A stretch of 11,374 nt of DNA from Rhodoluna limnophila (lineage in GTDB: Bacteria > Actinomycetota > Actinomycetes > Actinomycetales > Microbacteriaceae): contig CALPUC020000013.1 in assembly GCA_943326655.2 (NCBI GenBank), forward strand, positions 1 to 11,374. Reading direction: 5' to 3'. This document shows, piece by piece, positions 6,083 to 11,374 of this stretch. The translations under genes were made by a program, and so were the position numbers. Under the pieces are notes generated by a model. It saw only the letters and a program-made list of their open reading frames with translations, made no database searches and was not told the origin of the DNA. Every line of letters begins with the position of its first letter. Within the stretch, counting starts at the first letter, position 1.

Positions 6083-7330
6083 GTGAGTGTAACCAGAGTT
6101 TATGTAGCGCGCCTGATTGGCTGTGGCGTCTTTGACCCCGCGGGAGACCGTGTTGGGAAGGTCATTGACGTCCTTGTGGCATACCGTAAATCTGGCTCAC
6201 CAAAGGTGACCGGCCGACTTATTGAAAGTTCAGGACGTCGCCGCGTCTTCGTTCCAATCACTCGAGTCACCGCGATTGTGCCCGGCCAGGTAATTACTAC
6301 TGGGCTAATTGACCTTCGTCGTTTCACTCAGCGCGGCCGTGAAGTGCGCGTAATTGCTGAGATTCTGGGTCGTCGCGTAATTCTTGCAGATGGTTCTGGC
6401 GTGGCAAATATTGAAGATATTGCGATCGAGGCCACCAAGTCAAAAGACTGGTTTGTGAGCGAATTGTTCCTTCGCAAACCAAAAACTTCGGTTTCTCCTT
6501 TCGCACGCGGGGAAACAGTGTTTTTGGCGTGGGACCAGATCATTGTGTCAGACCCGAACGACGACGGGCACAACGCGCAGGCCCTAATTGCCAGCTACGC
6601 CGACCTTCGCCCAGCCGACCTAGCTAGTGCACTGATGGATCTGCCGGACGACCGCATGGTTGAGGTTGCCGAAGAGCTCGACGACGAGCGTTTGGCAGAC
6701 GTTTTGGAAGAGCTTCCTGAAGAGGAACAGATCGACATCATCGAGGAGCTAGACGACGAACGTGCCGCTGAAGTCCTAGACCTGATGGAACCAGACGACG
6801 CCGCCGACCTTATGTCTAATCTCCCGAAAGAGCGTTCCGACGCAATTTTGGAACTCATGGACGAAGAGGAGGCGGATGATCTTCGTCGCCTCATGCAGTA
6901 CGACGAGTACACCGCAGGTGGTTTGATGACCACCGAGCCGATTATCTGCGCCGCCGACGCCACGGTTGCCGAGGCCATGGCTCTAATTCGTCGGAAAGAG
7001 GTTTCTCCGGTTCTAGCAGCCTCGGTTTTCGTTACCCTACCTCCCTACGAGGTCGAAACCGGGCGCTACCTTGGCGTGGTTCACTTTCAGAAGATGTTGC
7101 GCTACCCACCTCACGAGCGCCTTGGCTCGCTGCTGGACACCGACATTGAGCCGATCAATGCTGACACCCATATTTCGGAAATCCACCGAACCTTCGCCAA
7201 CTACAACTTGGTAGCGCTTCCCGTCGTGGATGAAGACCAGCGACTAATTGGTGTGGTTACTGTAGACGACGTCCTAGACCACCTACTGCCAGAAGACTGG
7301 CGTACCGGAGAAGAGGCAGGTGCCAAATGA
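6083..7330 (+). CDS. MgtE N-terminal/CBS domain protein with PRC-barrel-like region, no membrane channel
   Basis: This 415-residue soluble protein has, in order, two PRC-barrel-like beta segments (about 6-60 and 88-155), an acidic helical MgtE_N superhelix with repeated EELDDER-A-VLEEL-type units (about 165-270), and a CBS pair (about 281-340 and 345-400). In MgtE Mg2+ channels the MgtE_N and CBS domains sense Mg2+ and gate a five-helix pore; here no pore follows, because the gene ends in an ATGA overlap with the next gene. It resembles M. tuberculosis Rv1232c, annotated as Mg2+-transport related, so this architecture is normal for the lineage and not a truncation. A transport role is unproven; a sensor or scaffold is as likely. 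The start is GTG 6083 with GAAGG 8 bases upstream. Confidence 0.88.
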   Translation: MSVTRVYVARLIGCGVFDPAGDRVGKVIDVLVAYRKSGSPKVTGRLIESSGRRRVFVPITRVTAIVPGQVITTGLIDLRRFTQRGREVRVIAEILGRRVILADGSGVANIEDIAIEATKSKDWFVSELFLRKPKTSVSPFARGETVFLAWDQIIVSDPNDDGHNAQALIASYADLRPADLASALMDLPDDRMVEVAEELDDERLADVLEELPEEEQIDIIEELDDERAAEVLDLMEPDDAADLMSNLPKERSDAILELMDEEEADDLRRLMQYDEYTAGGLMTTEPIICAADATVAEAMALIRRKEVSPVLAASVFVTLPPYEVETGRYLGVVHFQKMLRYPPHERLGSLLDTDIEPINADTHISEIHRTFANYNLVALPVVDEDQRLIGVVTVDDVLDHLLPEDWRTGEEAGAK

Positions 7331-7845
7331 GTAAGTCAAAAAACCGCCTAGATGCGCCGATTGGAACCCGTTCCCGTTTTCCTCGCCTAAGTATCGACCA
7401 GGAAAAGTTTGGTCGCGCCTCTGAGTCTTTTGCGCGTGCCATGGGAACCGGTGCCTTTCTGATTGGCATGACCATTTTTTGTTTCGTGTGGCTCGCTTGG
7501 AACACTTTTGCTCCCTCGAGCATCCAGTTTGACCCTAGGCTCACGAACTTCACCCTGCTGACCCTGATTCTCTCGATGCAGGCGTCTTACGCTGCACCGC
7601 TCATTCTTTTGGCACAGAACCGCCAGGACGATCGCGACCGCGTGAAGTTTGAGCAAGACCGGCAGCGCGCCGAGCGTAACCTTGCCGACACCGAGTATCT
7701 TGCGCGTGAGGTAGTTGCACTTCGGATGGCCATGGAGGAAATGGCCACCAAAGATTTCGTCAAGGACGAACTTCGCGATTTGATGCGTGAGTTACTTGAA
7801 GAGCTGCGGGAGCCGGCCAAGAAGACCAAACCTAAGGGCAAATGA
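7327..7845 (+). CDS. DUF1003 membrane protein
   Basis: This 172-residue protein has a basic N-terminus, two membrane helices (about 40-60 with the FVWLAWN signature, and 74-96), the intervening FDP (68-70), then QNRQDDRDR (97-105) and a long charged helical or coiled-coil tail (about 104-162) ending in a Lys-rich segment. These are hallmarks of the DUF1003 family, whose function is unknown. It is the middle gene of a tightly coupled operon: its ATG overlaps the stop of the MgtE-like gene, and its own stop overlaps the ATG of mrp, each in ATGA. The coupling suggests it could anchor the channel-less MgtE-like protein to the membrane; this is inference. Confidence 0.9.
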   Translation: MSKSKNRLDAPIGTRSRFPRLSIDQEKFGRASESFARAMGTGAFLIGMTIFCFVWLAWNTFAPSSIQFDPRLTNFTLLTLILSMQASYAAPLILLAQNRQDDRDRVKFEQDRQRAERNLADTEYLAREVVALRMAMEEMATKDFVKDELRDLMRELLEELREPAKKTKPKGK

Positions 7846-8909
7846 CCTCTCGCGATGAAGCCTTAGCGGCGCTGGCGAAGGTGATTGATCCGGAACTTCG
7901 TAAGCCGATTACCGAACTCGGCATGGTCGGTGAAATCACCGGAACGAGTATCGCCATCAAACTCACCGTACCAACCTGTCCGGCCGCCGAGAAGATTCGG
8001 GCAGAGGCGCAACAAGCAATTGATCACCTCGGGCTGACCGCCGAACTGACTGTGATGACCCAGGATGAGCGCAATGCGTTGAAGGAACAACTTCGAGCGG
8101 GAAAGCCTCCGAGAACTAATCCTTTTGACGAAAATACTCTCACCAGAGTGTTCTTGGTCGGCTCCGGAAAAGGTGGAGTGGGTAAATCTACACTCACGGC
8201 AAATCTTGCGGTGGCACTTGCCCAGCAGAGCTTTTCGGTTGGGCTTATCGACGCCGACATCTTCGGCTATTCGATTCCAGGCCAACTTGGCATCAAAGAT
8301 AAGCCAACGCAGTTGGACGAAATGATTTTGCCACCGGTTGCTTTTGGAGTGAAGGTGATCTCAATTGGCATGTTCGTCGACGGCTCGCAAGCGGTTGCGT
8401 GGCGAGGCCCAATGCTTCATCGAACCATTGAGCAGTTCCTCAAAGACGTCTTCTGGGGCCAGCTAGATTTCCTACTAATCGATATGCCTCCGGGAACCGG
8501 GGACGTAGCAATCAGCCTGGGTCAGGCTCTTCCAACGGCACGTTCACTAGTGGTCACTACCCCTCAGGAGGCGGCGTCAGAAGTAGCTTTGCGCTCAGGC
8601 GCGGTTGGTATCCAAACCGGGCAGAGCGTGTTTGGGGTTATCGAAAACATGTCGTGGCTGGTTCAACCAGACGGCAGCAAACTTGAGCTTTTCGGAACCG
8701 GCGGAGGCTTGGCCGTTGCAAAACACCTCGAGACTTCGCTGCTCGGGCAGGTGCCACTTTCGATTGCCCTTCGCGAAGGTTCAGATCGGGGAATGCCGGT
8801 TATTCTCGGAGCCCCTGAAGACCCAGCTTCGTTGGAGATTGCGAAATTGGCACAAAAAATAGTCGAGTCAAAACTCGACCTCAAGGGAAAAAGACTTCCG
8901 CTGGCCTAG
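7842..8909 (+). CDS. mrp: Mrp/NBP35-family P-loop ATPase, Fe-S cluster carrier
   Basis: This 355-residue protein has an N-terminal MIP18/FeS-assembly domain (about 3-75, with Cys46 in the conserved PTCP segment) and a C-terminal ParA/MinD-like ATPase domain: deviant Walker A GSGKGGVGKST (107-117), DADIFG (137-142), LIDMPPGTGD (212-221) and VIENMSW (266-272). Mrp/ApbC proteins bind and transfer Fe-S clusters in the cytoplasm. The CxxC pair that usually follows VIENMS and bridges the cluster in the dimer is absent: the site reads VQPDGSK (274-280). From memory, the M. tuberculosis homologue Rv1229c also has a PDG there, so this seems lineage-wide. It is the last gene of the operon, with a 4-base overlap with DUF1003. 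Its stop shares the tetranucleotide CTAG with the tatB stop. Confidence 0.95.
   Translation: MTSRDEALAALAKVIDPELRKPITELGMVGEITGTSIAIKLTVPTCPAAEKIRAEAQQAIDHLGLTAELTVMTQDERNALKEQLRAGKPPRTNPFDENTLTRVFLVGSGKGGVGKSTLTANLAVALAQQSFSVGLIDADIFGYSIPGQLGIKDKPTQLDEMILPPVAFGVKVISIGMFVDGSQAVAWRGPMLHRTIEQFLKDVFWGQLDFLLIDMPPGTGDVAISLGQALPTARSLVVTTPQEAASEVALRSGAVGIQTGQSVFGVIENMSWLVQPDGSKLELFGTGGGLAVAKHLETSLLGQVPLSIALREGSDRGMPVILGAPEDPASLEIAKLAQKIVESKLDLKGKRLPLA
8854..8879 (-). terminator. Intrinsic terminator for tatB, embedded in the 3' end of mrp
   Basis: A perfect 7-bp stem with a 4-base loop, GTCGAGT-CAAA-ACTCGAC (8862-8879), is followed on the minus strand by TATTTTTT (8861-8854). It lies 27 bases beyond the tatB stop codon, inside mrp codons. 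On the plus strand it has no T-tract, so it should act only on tatB transcription. Confidence 0.7.
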
Positions 8910-9286
8910 GTTGACTCGGAGTCAAAAGGGGCGTTCTCGCCCTTCTTTAACTGCTCAATGATCTTCGGCGCAACCGCTGCGCTAGCGACTGCAGCCGTTT
9001 CCCGGAGCGCGTTTTTCTCCGCCGTAAAATCCAAGTCCTCGGTTAGCGCTTCGCGAATGATTCGTCTGGGGTCATACTGACGCGGGTCGAGTTTTCTCCA
9101 GTCGAGATCATCGAAATCTTCGCCCAGTTCGTCCTTCATCTGGCTCTTGGCTCCATTTGCCATGCGTCGAAGGCTCTTGATGATGTTGGCGAGCCCCTTG
9201 GCATACTCGGGTAGGCGCTCTGGACCGAGCACAATGACCGCAATGATGCCAAGGATCAGTAACTTCTCGCCGCTTAGACCAAACAC
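8906..9286 (-). CDS. tatB: Sec-independent (twin-arginine) translocase subunit TatB
   Basis: This 126-residue protein has the TatA/B layout: one N-terminal membrane helix (about 5-20), the GPERLP hinge (21-26), an amphipathic helix (about 27-50) and a charged, partly helical C-terminal region. The GPERLP hinge and length above 100 residues favour TatB over TatA. With TatC it forms the receptor for folded Tat substrates at the cytoplasmic membrane; tatA and tatC are not in the window, which is usual in actinobacteria. The start is GTG 9286 (MFGLSGEKLL). The only purine-rich stretch, AGAGG, ends 1 base before the start and is too close to be a normal ribosome site, while TAGCCT at 9298-9293 is ideally placed for a leaderless transcript. 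Its stop overlaps the mrp stop. Confidence 0.93.
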   Translation of the reverse strand: MFGLSGEKLLILGIIAVIVLGPERLPEYAKGLANIIKSLRRMANGAKSQMKDELGEDFDDLDWRKLDPRQYDPRRIIREALTEDLDFTAEKNALRETAAVASAAVAPKIIEQLKKGENAPFDSEST

Positions 9287-9292
9287 CCCTCT

Positions 9293-9298
9293 AGGCTA
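9293..9298 (-). promoter_or_regulatory. Candidate -10 box for a leaderless tatB transcript
   Basis: Read on the minus strand, TAGCCT fits TANNNT and occupies positions -12 to -7 relative to the G of the GTG start at 9286, the arrangement typical of actinobacterial leaderless mRNAs. No -35 element is obvious. Confidence 0.4.
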
Positions 9299-9324
9299 CT
9301 GCCCACATACCGCATTTGAACAAC

Positions 9325-9350
9325 TCAAGGCTTTATCCTTGAACTCAAGG
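9325..9350 (+). promoter_or_regulatory. Alternating inverted half-sites upstream of the O-methyltransferase
   Basis: Three half-sites alternate: TCAAGG (9325-9330), CCTTGA (9337-9342) and TCAAGG (9345-9350). The middle one can pair with either neighbour. The third overlaps the ribosome site AAGGAG (9347-9352) and a -10-like TATCCT (9334-9339) lies across the middle. This could be an operator or two mutually exclusive RNA hairpins. Confidence 0.5.
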
Positions 9351-9357
9351 AGCACTA

Positions 9358-9987
9358 ATGGTCGACAAAATTTCCAGCTGGAAGTTCGTTGAAGAATTCA
9401 TCGAAGAACCGGTTGCAACCCTAAAGGCTCGTGCTCGAGCCGATGAGTTCGGCATCGAGTGCATCACCACCGCAACCGGCGCTCAACTGGCGTTTATTGC
9501 TAGCGCACTCGGAGCCAAAGCCATCGTTGAGGCCGGCACCGGCGCTGGCGTCAGCGGTCTCTGGCTACTCAGCGCGAGCAACAATTCGGTTCTCGCAACC
9601 ATCGACACCGAAACCGAGTATCAGGCTGCCGCTAAGCAGGCTTTCCAAGACGCCGACATCGCTTCAAACCGCACGCGAGTGATTAGTGGTCGAGCCATCG
9701 AAGTGATGTCAAATATGGCCGATTCGGCTTACGACCTAGTTTTTTTGGATGCCGATAAGGAAACCCTCGAGCAGCAACTCCACGAAGCGGTGCGACTTCT
9801 TCGCCCGGGTGGGGTTGTAGTTATTGCTCACGCTCTTTGGCGAGACCGAGTGCCAGACCCTGCGATGCGTGACGAAACCACCGTTACCTACCGTGACGCA
9901 CTCAGGTTCTTTAACCAGAACGATGACTTCGTAACCTCTCTTTCGGCGGTCGGCGATGGTCTTCTGATGGCCAGCAAAAGAATTTAG
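9358..9987 (+). CDS. SAM-dependent O-methyltransferase, COMT-like (Rv1220c-type)
   Basis: This 209-residue class I methyltransferase has the SAM-binding motif I VEAGTGAGVSG (57-67), an acidic residue after strand 2 (TIDTE, 81-85), the post-strand-4 motif LVFLDADKE (127-135) and RLLRPGGVVVIAHALWRDRVPDPAMRDETT (146-175). This is the bacterial COMT/CCoAOMT-like family, and the last segment resembles M. tuberculosis Rv1220c. In metal-dependent members the strand-5 motif begins DN and supplies ligands; here it reads Ala157-His158, so metal use is uncertain. The natural substrate is unknown. The start is ATG 9358 with AAGGAG 5 bases before it. It is divergent from tatB across 71 bases and ends at a strong terminator. 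Confidence 0.9.
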   Translation: MVDKISSWKFVEEFIEEPVATLKARARADEFGIECITTATGAQLAFIASALGAKAIVEAGTGAGVSGLWLLSASNNSVLATIDTETEYQAAAKQAFQDADIASNRTRVISGRAIEVMSNMADSAYDLVFLDADKETLEQQLHEAVRLLRPGGVVVIAHALWRDRVPDPAMRDETTVTYRDALRFFNQNDDFVTSLSAVGDGLLMASKRI

Positions 9988-9995
9988 GTTAAAGC

Positions 9996-10027
9996 AAAAG
10001 ACCCGATCTCTCGATCGGGTCTTTTTT
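9996..10027. terminator. Strong bidirectional intrinsic terminator
   Basis: The stem GACCCGATC (10000-10008) and GATCGGGTC (10013-10021) encloses a TCTC loop; flanking A and T tracts extend it to 13 bp and give a T-run on the plus strand. On the minus strand it also ends in four T. It lies between the convergent O-methyltransferase and DUF3117 genes and should end both transcripts. Confidence 0.95.
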
Positions 10028-10034
10028 CTTTGCC

Positions 10035-10208
10035 TTATTTCTTGACTACAGCTTGAAACTCAGAAATGATGTCCTGTGCTTCCTGCTCGCTCACGGCTGC
10101 CACAAATCGGCCTCCGCCTTCAAGAGGTAGGTGAAAAATAATGTTTCCCCTGCTATCACGTTCGACCTTTACCGGTCCGTCGTTTCCACGTGGTTTTTGA
10201 ACTGCCAT
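10035..10208 (-). CDS. DUF3117 small protein (Rv1211-like)
   Basis: This 57-residue protein has the DUF3117 signature: MAVQKPRGNDGPVKVERDSRG at the start and the central PLEGGGRFV (28-36), followed by a short C-terminal helix. The family is small, nearly confined to actinobacteria and of unknown function. Two ATGs compete: 10208 (MAVQKPR, matching family N-termini) and 10217 (adds MHQ). The ribosome site AAGGAG is 11 bases from the first and only 2 from the second, so homology decides for 10208. It has its own extended -10 promoter and lies 91 bases downstream of dapE on the same strand. Its transcript ends at the terminator shared with the O-methyltransferase gene. Confidence 0.9.
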   Translation of the reverse strand: MAVQKPRGNDGPVKVERDSRGNIIFHLPLEGGGRFVAAVSEQEAQDIISEFQAVVKK

Positions 10209-10253
10209 TTGATGCATTGCTCCTTGAATTACTGGCAACTTCGCCTTAGTTCT

Positions 10254-10275
10254 ATTATCCCAGACCAGAAGTCTG
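10254..10275 (-). promoter_or_regulatory. Extended -10 promoter of the DUF3117 gene with adjoining dyad
   Basis: Read on the minus strand, TG-G-GATAAT (10262-10254) is a good extended -10 element. A dyad CAGAC-N5-GTCTG (10261-10275) lies just upstream and overlaps its TG. Transcription would start near 10247, giving a leader of about 39 bases. Confidence 0.5.
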
Positions 10276-10299
10276 CTATTTACCGAGCAAGGTAACGGT

Positions 10300-11374
10300 T
10301 CAGTTAAGTAGCCAGTTCTTGAGACCCAGGTAGCAGCTCTCGATTTGTGCGATTGGCACACTTTCGTCGTCGGCGTGAGCTTTGTTCGGATCTCCCGGCC
10401 CGTAGTTCACTGCCGGGATCCCCAGAGCGCTGAATCGAGCAACATCGGTCCAGCCATACTTCGGGCGGGCAGCTACACCAATTGCATCCACAAACGCTTT
10501 GGCAGCTGGGCGATCTAAACCAGGACGAGCACCGGCCGAAGCATCGGTGACCTCAACTTCGAAACCTTCAAAGAACGAGCGCAGATACGCTTCGGCATCG
10601 GCCAAAGACTTACTCGGAGCAAAACGGTAGTTCACGGTGAGCGTTGCCGAATCGGGGATCACGTTGGTGGCGATACCTCCCGAGACCATCACCGCATTCA
10701 AACTCTCGCGGTAGTCGAGCCCGTCTACCGAAACCGTTTCCGGCTTATTCACCGAAAGACGAGCGAGCACATCTGATAAACCGTGAATCGCGTTCTCTCC
10801 CATCCAAGGACGAGCGGAATGAGCCTTCACCCCGGCGGCGGTAACTGCTACGCGCATGGTTCCGTTGCAGCCTCCCTCAATTACGGCCGCGGTTGGCTCG
10901 CAGAGCACGGCGAAATCGGCCTGAATCAGCTCAGGGTGGTTTCGCGACAATCGACCCAAACCATTGAGCGCAGCATCAACCTCTTCGTGGTCGTAGAAAA
11001 TCCAAGTGACATCGACGTTTGGAGAAGACAACTCGCATGCCAGCTTGAGCGCAACAGCGACTCCGCCTTTCATATCGACGGTTCCGCGACCCCAGAGCGA
11101 AGCCTCGCCGTTCACGTCTACGCGACGAACTGGAAGGTTATCGGCAACCGGCACAACGTCGATGTGACCGGCAATAACGACGCGCGAAGTACGTCCTAGA
11201 TTGGTTCGAGCGACTAGCGCATCTCCATCGCGAATTACTTCTAGGTGGGCGTGCGCTCGCAAAACCTTCTCGATGGCATCCGCCAGAGCGCCCTCATCGC
11301 CCGAAACCGACGAGATGTTGCACAGGTCTTCGGTTAGCGTAATCACGTCTACAGTGGCATCCAGCGGGGTAATA
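10300..11374 (-). CDS. dapE: Succinyl-diaminopimelate desuccinylase, start outside the window
   Basis: This M20 metallopeptidase-family enzyme hydrolyses N-succinyl-LL-diaminopimelate to LL-diaminopimelate in the lysine and peptidoglycan pathway. Counting from the in-frame GTG at 11346, conserved residues are His61 and Asp63 (GHIDVVP), Asp91 (RGTVDMKGG), catalytic Glu121 and metal Glu122 (DHEEVDA), Glu150 (CEPT) and His324 (KAHADDE); all five di-zinc ligands and the catalytic Glu are present. The frame stays open upstream of that GTG to the window edge and reads ITPLDATVD, like the N-terminus of other actinobacterial DapE proteins, so the real start lies beyond 11374. DUF3117 follows 91 bases downstream on the same strand, as dapE and Rv1211 are near each other in M. 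tuberculosis. Confidence 0.93.
   Translation of the reverse strand, partial: ITPLDATVDVITLTEDLCNISSVSGDEGALADAIEKVLRAHAHLEVIRDGDALVARTNLGRTSRVVIAGHIDVVPVADNLPVRRVDVNGEASLWGRGTVDMKGGVAVALKLACELSSPNVDVTWIFYDHEEVDAALNGLGRLSRNHPELIQADFAVLCEPTAAVIEGGCNGTMRVAVTAAGVKAHSARPWMGENAIHGLSDVLARLSVNKPETVSVDGLDYRESLNAVMVSGGIATNVIPDSATLTVNYRFAPSKSLADAEAYLRSFFEGFEVEVTDASAGARPGLDRPAAKAFVDAIGVAARPKYGWTDVARFSALGIPAVNYGPGDPNKAHADDESVPIAQIESCYLGLKNWLLN

Noticed and set aside
6680..6790. Direct repeats encoding EELDDER units as a DNA repeat element
   Set aside because: They are explained by the repeated helices of the MgtE_N domain, with synonymous differences between copies.
6595..6978. Serine-rich open frame antisense to the MgtE-like gene
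   Set aside because: Its Ser/Ala-rich composition is what the acidic Asp/Glu repeats yield on the other strand; no ribosome site or homology.
10280..10295. TTACC-N6-GGTAA dyad just after dapE as a terminator
   Set aside because: The stem is only 5 bp and no T-tract follows on the minus strand.
10209..10361. A longer 108-residue version of the DUF3117 protein
   Set aside because: The extra N-terminal part overlaps the end of dapE, has no family similarity, and the promoter and ribosome site lie downstream of it.
11344..11346. GTG as the start of dapE
   Set aside because: The frame is open upstream to the window edge and encodes residues typical of DapE N-termini, so this GTG is internal.
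1..11374. Mobile element, prophage, CRISPR or defence island
   Set aside because: No transposase, integrase, tRNA-linked att site, regular repeat-spacer array or known defence family is visible; all genes fit conserved actinobacterial neighbourhoods.

Overview
The window looks like a compact chromosomal segment from an actinobacterium, most plausibly a small-genome member of the Microbacteriaceae (freshwater Rhodoluna/Aquiluna type). The reasons are family content (DUF3107, MiaE_2 ferritin-like protein, AdnA-type helicase, DUF3117, actinobacterial TatB, a PRC/MgtE_N/CBS protein), moderate GC by eye, several TTG/GTG starts and very short or negative gene spacing. The gene sets resemble two Mycobacterium tuberculosis neighbourhoods as I remember them: Rv3202c-Rv3211 (left third) and Rv1202-Rv1234 (right half). 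The lineage assignment is inference.

Layout. 1-507 (-): N-terminal part of a UvrD/AdnA-like helicase cut by the window edge. 568-1076 (+): DUF3107 protein translationally coupled to a small three-helix membrane protein. 1065-1838 (-): MiaE_2 ferritin-like protein. 1889-3229 (+): DEAD-box RNA helicase. 3213-4094 (-): PHP-domain phosphoesterase. 4152-5555 (+): Xaa-Pro aminopeptidase. 5545-6015 (-): membrane-anchored general stress protein. 6083-8909 (+): three-gene coupled operon of a channel-less MgtE-like protein, a DUF1003 membrane protein and Mrp. 8906-9286 (-): TatB. 9358-9987 (+): O-methyltransferase. 10035-10208 (-): DUF3117. 10300-11374 (-): DapE, whose start lies beyond the window. No stretch longer than about 90 bases is without a gene. 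There are no tRNA or rRNA genes, insertion sequences, phage genes or CRISPR arrays.

Functionally this is core metabolism and maintenance: DNA end processing and repair, RNA remodelling, peptide turnover, nucleotide/phosphoester hydrolysis, Fe-S delivery, Tat export and lysine/peptidoglycan precursor synthesis. I see no convincing new defence or mobile system. The most interesting material is regulatory and architectural: perfect dyads in the divergent spacers, four of five convergent gene pairs overlapping at their 3' ends, a terminator for tatB embedded antisense in the end of mrp, and several enzymes lacking the textbook metal-ligand residues (MiaE_2 protein, Mrp, O-methyltransferase).
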